Below, one piece after another: positions 46,103 through 46,830 of a stretch of DNA of 46,830 nucleotides. A model generated the notes under the pieces. That model ran no database searches, had not been told where the DNA came from, and saw nothing but the letters and a program-made list of their open reading frames with translations. Origin of the DNA: Triparma columacea (taxonomy: Eukaryota > Sar > Bolidophyceae > Parmales > Triparmaceae); assembly GCA_030267965.1 (NCBI GenBank), contig BRYA01000294.1:1-46830 (forward strand), given 5' to 3'. The position numbers and the translations under genes are program-made. Within the stretch, counting starts at the first letter, position 1. Every line of letters starts with the position of its first letter.

Positions 46103-46830
46103 GTTGTATTGCTGCGGAGGTCGATTGGAGAGAGTCAGAAATAAAGTTTGACAAGCGGCTTCTTATTACCGAAGAAAAGTGTCCAATATATCCTCTTTGT
46201 GACGTCTAGGAGGTGAATGTGCCCTTTCAAGGATAATACACTATAAATTTGTCCCCATATCGACAGTACATACATTGATAACCTCTCTGATGGCCAAATA
46301 ATTTGCACATAAAACAATTGGGTCTTGGGTCGACAAGCAATAAGCATAGTGAGAGGCTTCTTTTCTCCATATTTGGGGGCGTATGTGAGAATAAAGTCAA
46401 TAAATGGTATAATGATAGCAAGATTTGAGTTTTTGAGGAGAGCGCAAGAGTAAAGCGCCCGATATTAGTATATTTACTGACCTTCAATTATTTGCTCCTC
46501 AGAATTCCTTCCATTTTCCATGGTTCTAAAATTCAATAAGGGAATCGAATCAAGGTAAATGGTTGAGGTTTTTCGAGCGTCCACAAAAGAAAACGTTTGT
46601 CGTAAATGGAAAGAGAAAACGTTTATATTCGTAAAGATTTCAGGACCTTCCTGCATGCCGCTCAACAGTGACTTTGGAGGTTTGGAGTAACAGAAATTCC
46701 AGAATAATAAGAATAACTGCACACATATACACACATATTTGATCACAAACGATAACCCTTAAACCAGTGCTTAGAGAACTCCCCACTGTCACTCTAGGTA
46801 TTGCGTCTGTGTCTTAATCAAATCCCCCCT
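46103..46830 (-). other. AT-rich terminal region with possible partial gene
   Basis: No secure gene. On the minus strand, 46717-46490 is open from a plausible acceptor (GTGTGCAG) to a GTCAGTAAAT donor-like site and encodes PPKSLLSGMQEGPEIF-type sequence. Farther on, 46340-46260 contains CFMCKLFGHQRGYQCMYC, a C-x2-C/C-x2-C pattern like a small zinc finger. They may be exons of one gene or decayed mobile-element DNA. I cannot decide. Confidence 0.25.

Overview
The window looks like nuclear DNA of a photosynthetic, probably flagellate, stramenopile (heterokont) alga. A bolidophyte/Parmales-like or diatom-related lineage is my inference. Three things support this. Nearly every gene can be assembled only by removing short spliceosomal introns, mostly GTGAG...CTAAC...CAG and about 90-380 nt long. 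Two products, protochlorophyllide oxidoreductase and a fibrillin-like protein, begin with a signal peptide followed by an S/A|F motif, as used for import into secondary red plastids. The remaining gene set is plainly eukaryotic (eL32, CapZ alpha, CstF-64, PI4-kinase, R-SNARE, TRM13). Two runs of N (20201-20217 and 32278-32309) mark assembly gaps in GC-skewed low-complexity DNA.

Layout. 1-7919 (-): six-exon giant protein, at least 2,331 aa, with START-like repeats and a multi-pass membrane domain; it runs off the left edge. 8527-10423 (+): an 82-aa single-TM protein whose last 50 nt overlap the start of a double-WW-domain protein. 10482-11611 (-): plastid fibrillin-like protein. 11612-12160: very AT-rich spacer. 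12161-12835 (+): Cys-rich protein with a PSAP/PPxY tail. 12907-19177 (-): seven-exon, 1,843-aa TerD-like/EF-hand/WD40/EF-hand protein. 19355-21039 (+): secreted Cys-rich protein. 21994-24007 (+): eL32, then CapZ alpha. 24190-24962 (-) and 25163-26240 (+): an unknown protein head-to-head with a VAMP7-like R-SNARE. 26286-29500 (-): coiled-coil protein. 29747-31232 (-): protochlorophyllide oxidoreductase. 31433-32581 (+): CstF-64. 32702-35462 and upstream (-): PI4-kinase beta type. 35960-37732: repeat-rich spacer. 37733-39115: second copy of the PI4K 5' end without its kinase domain. 39142-40272 (-): ankyrin-MYND protein. 40484-43010 (+): amidophosphoribosyltransferase. 43442-45235 (+): TRM13. 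45485-46102 (-): secreted two-repeat protein.

The genome is compact. Convergent neighbours are usually 45-250 bp apart and divergent start codons about 175-610 bp apart, so several gene pairs probably share promoters. The genes do not form one pathway. They cover plastid function (POR, fibrillin), membrane traffic and lipid signalling (PI4K, R-SNARE, START/membrane protein), cytoskeleton (CapZ, WD40/EF-hand and coiled-coil proteins), and RNA or nucleotide metabolism (CstF-64, TRM13, PPAT, eL32). The most unusual items are the START-repeat/membrane giant, the TerD-WD40-EF fusion, the overlapping genes at 8863-8912, the partial PI4K duplication flanking a repeat block with a perfect 31-bp inverted repeat, and the secreted protein with two nearly identical repeats.
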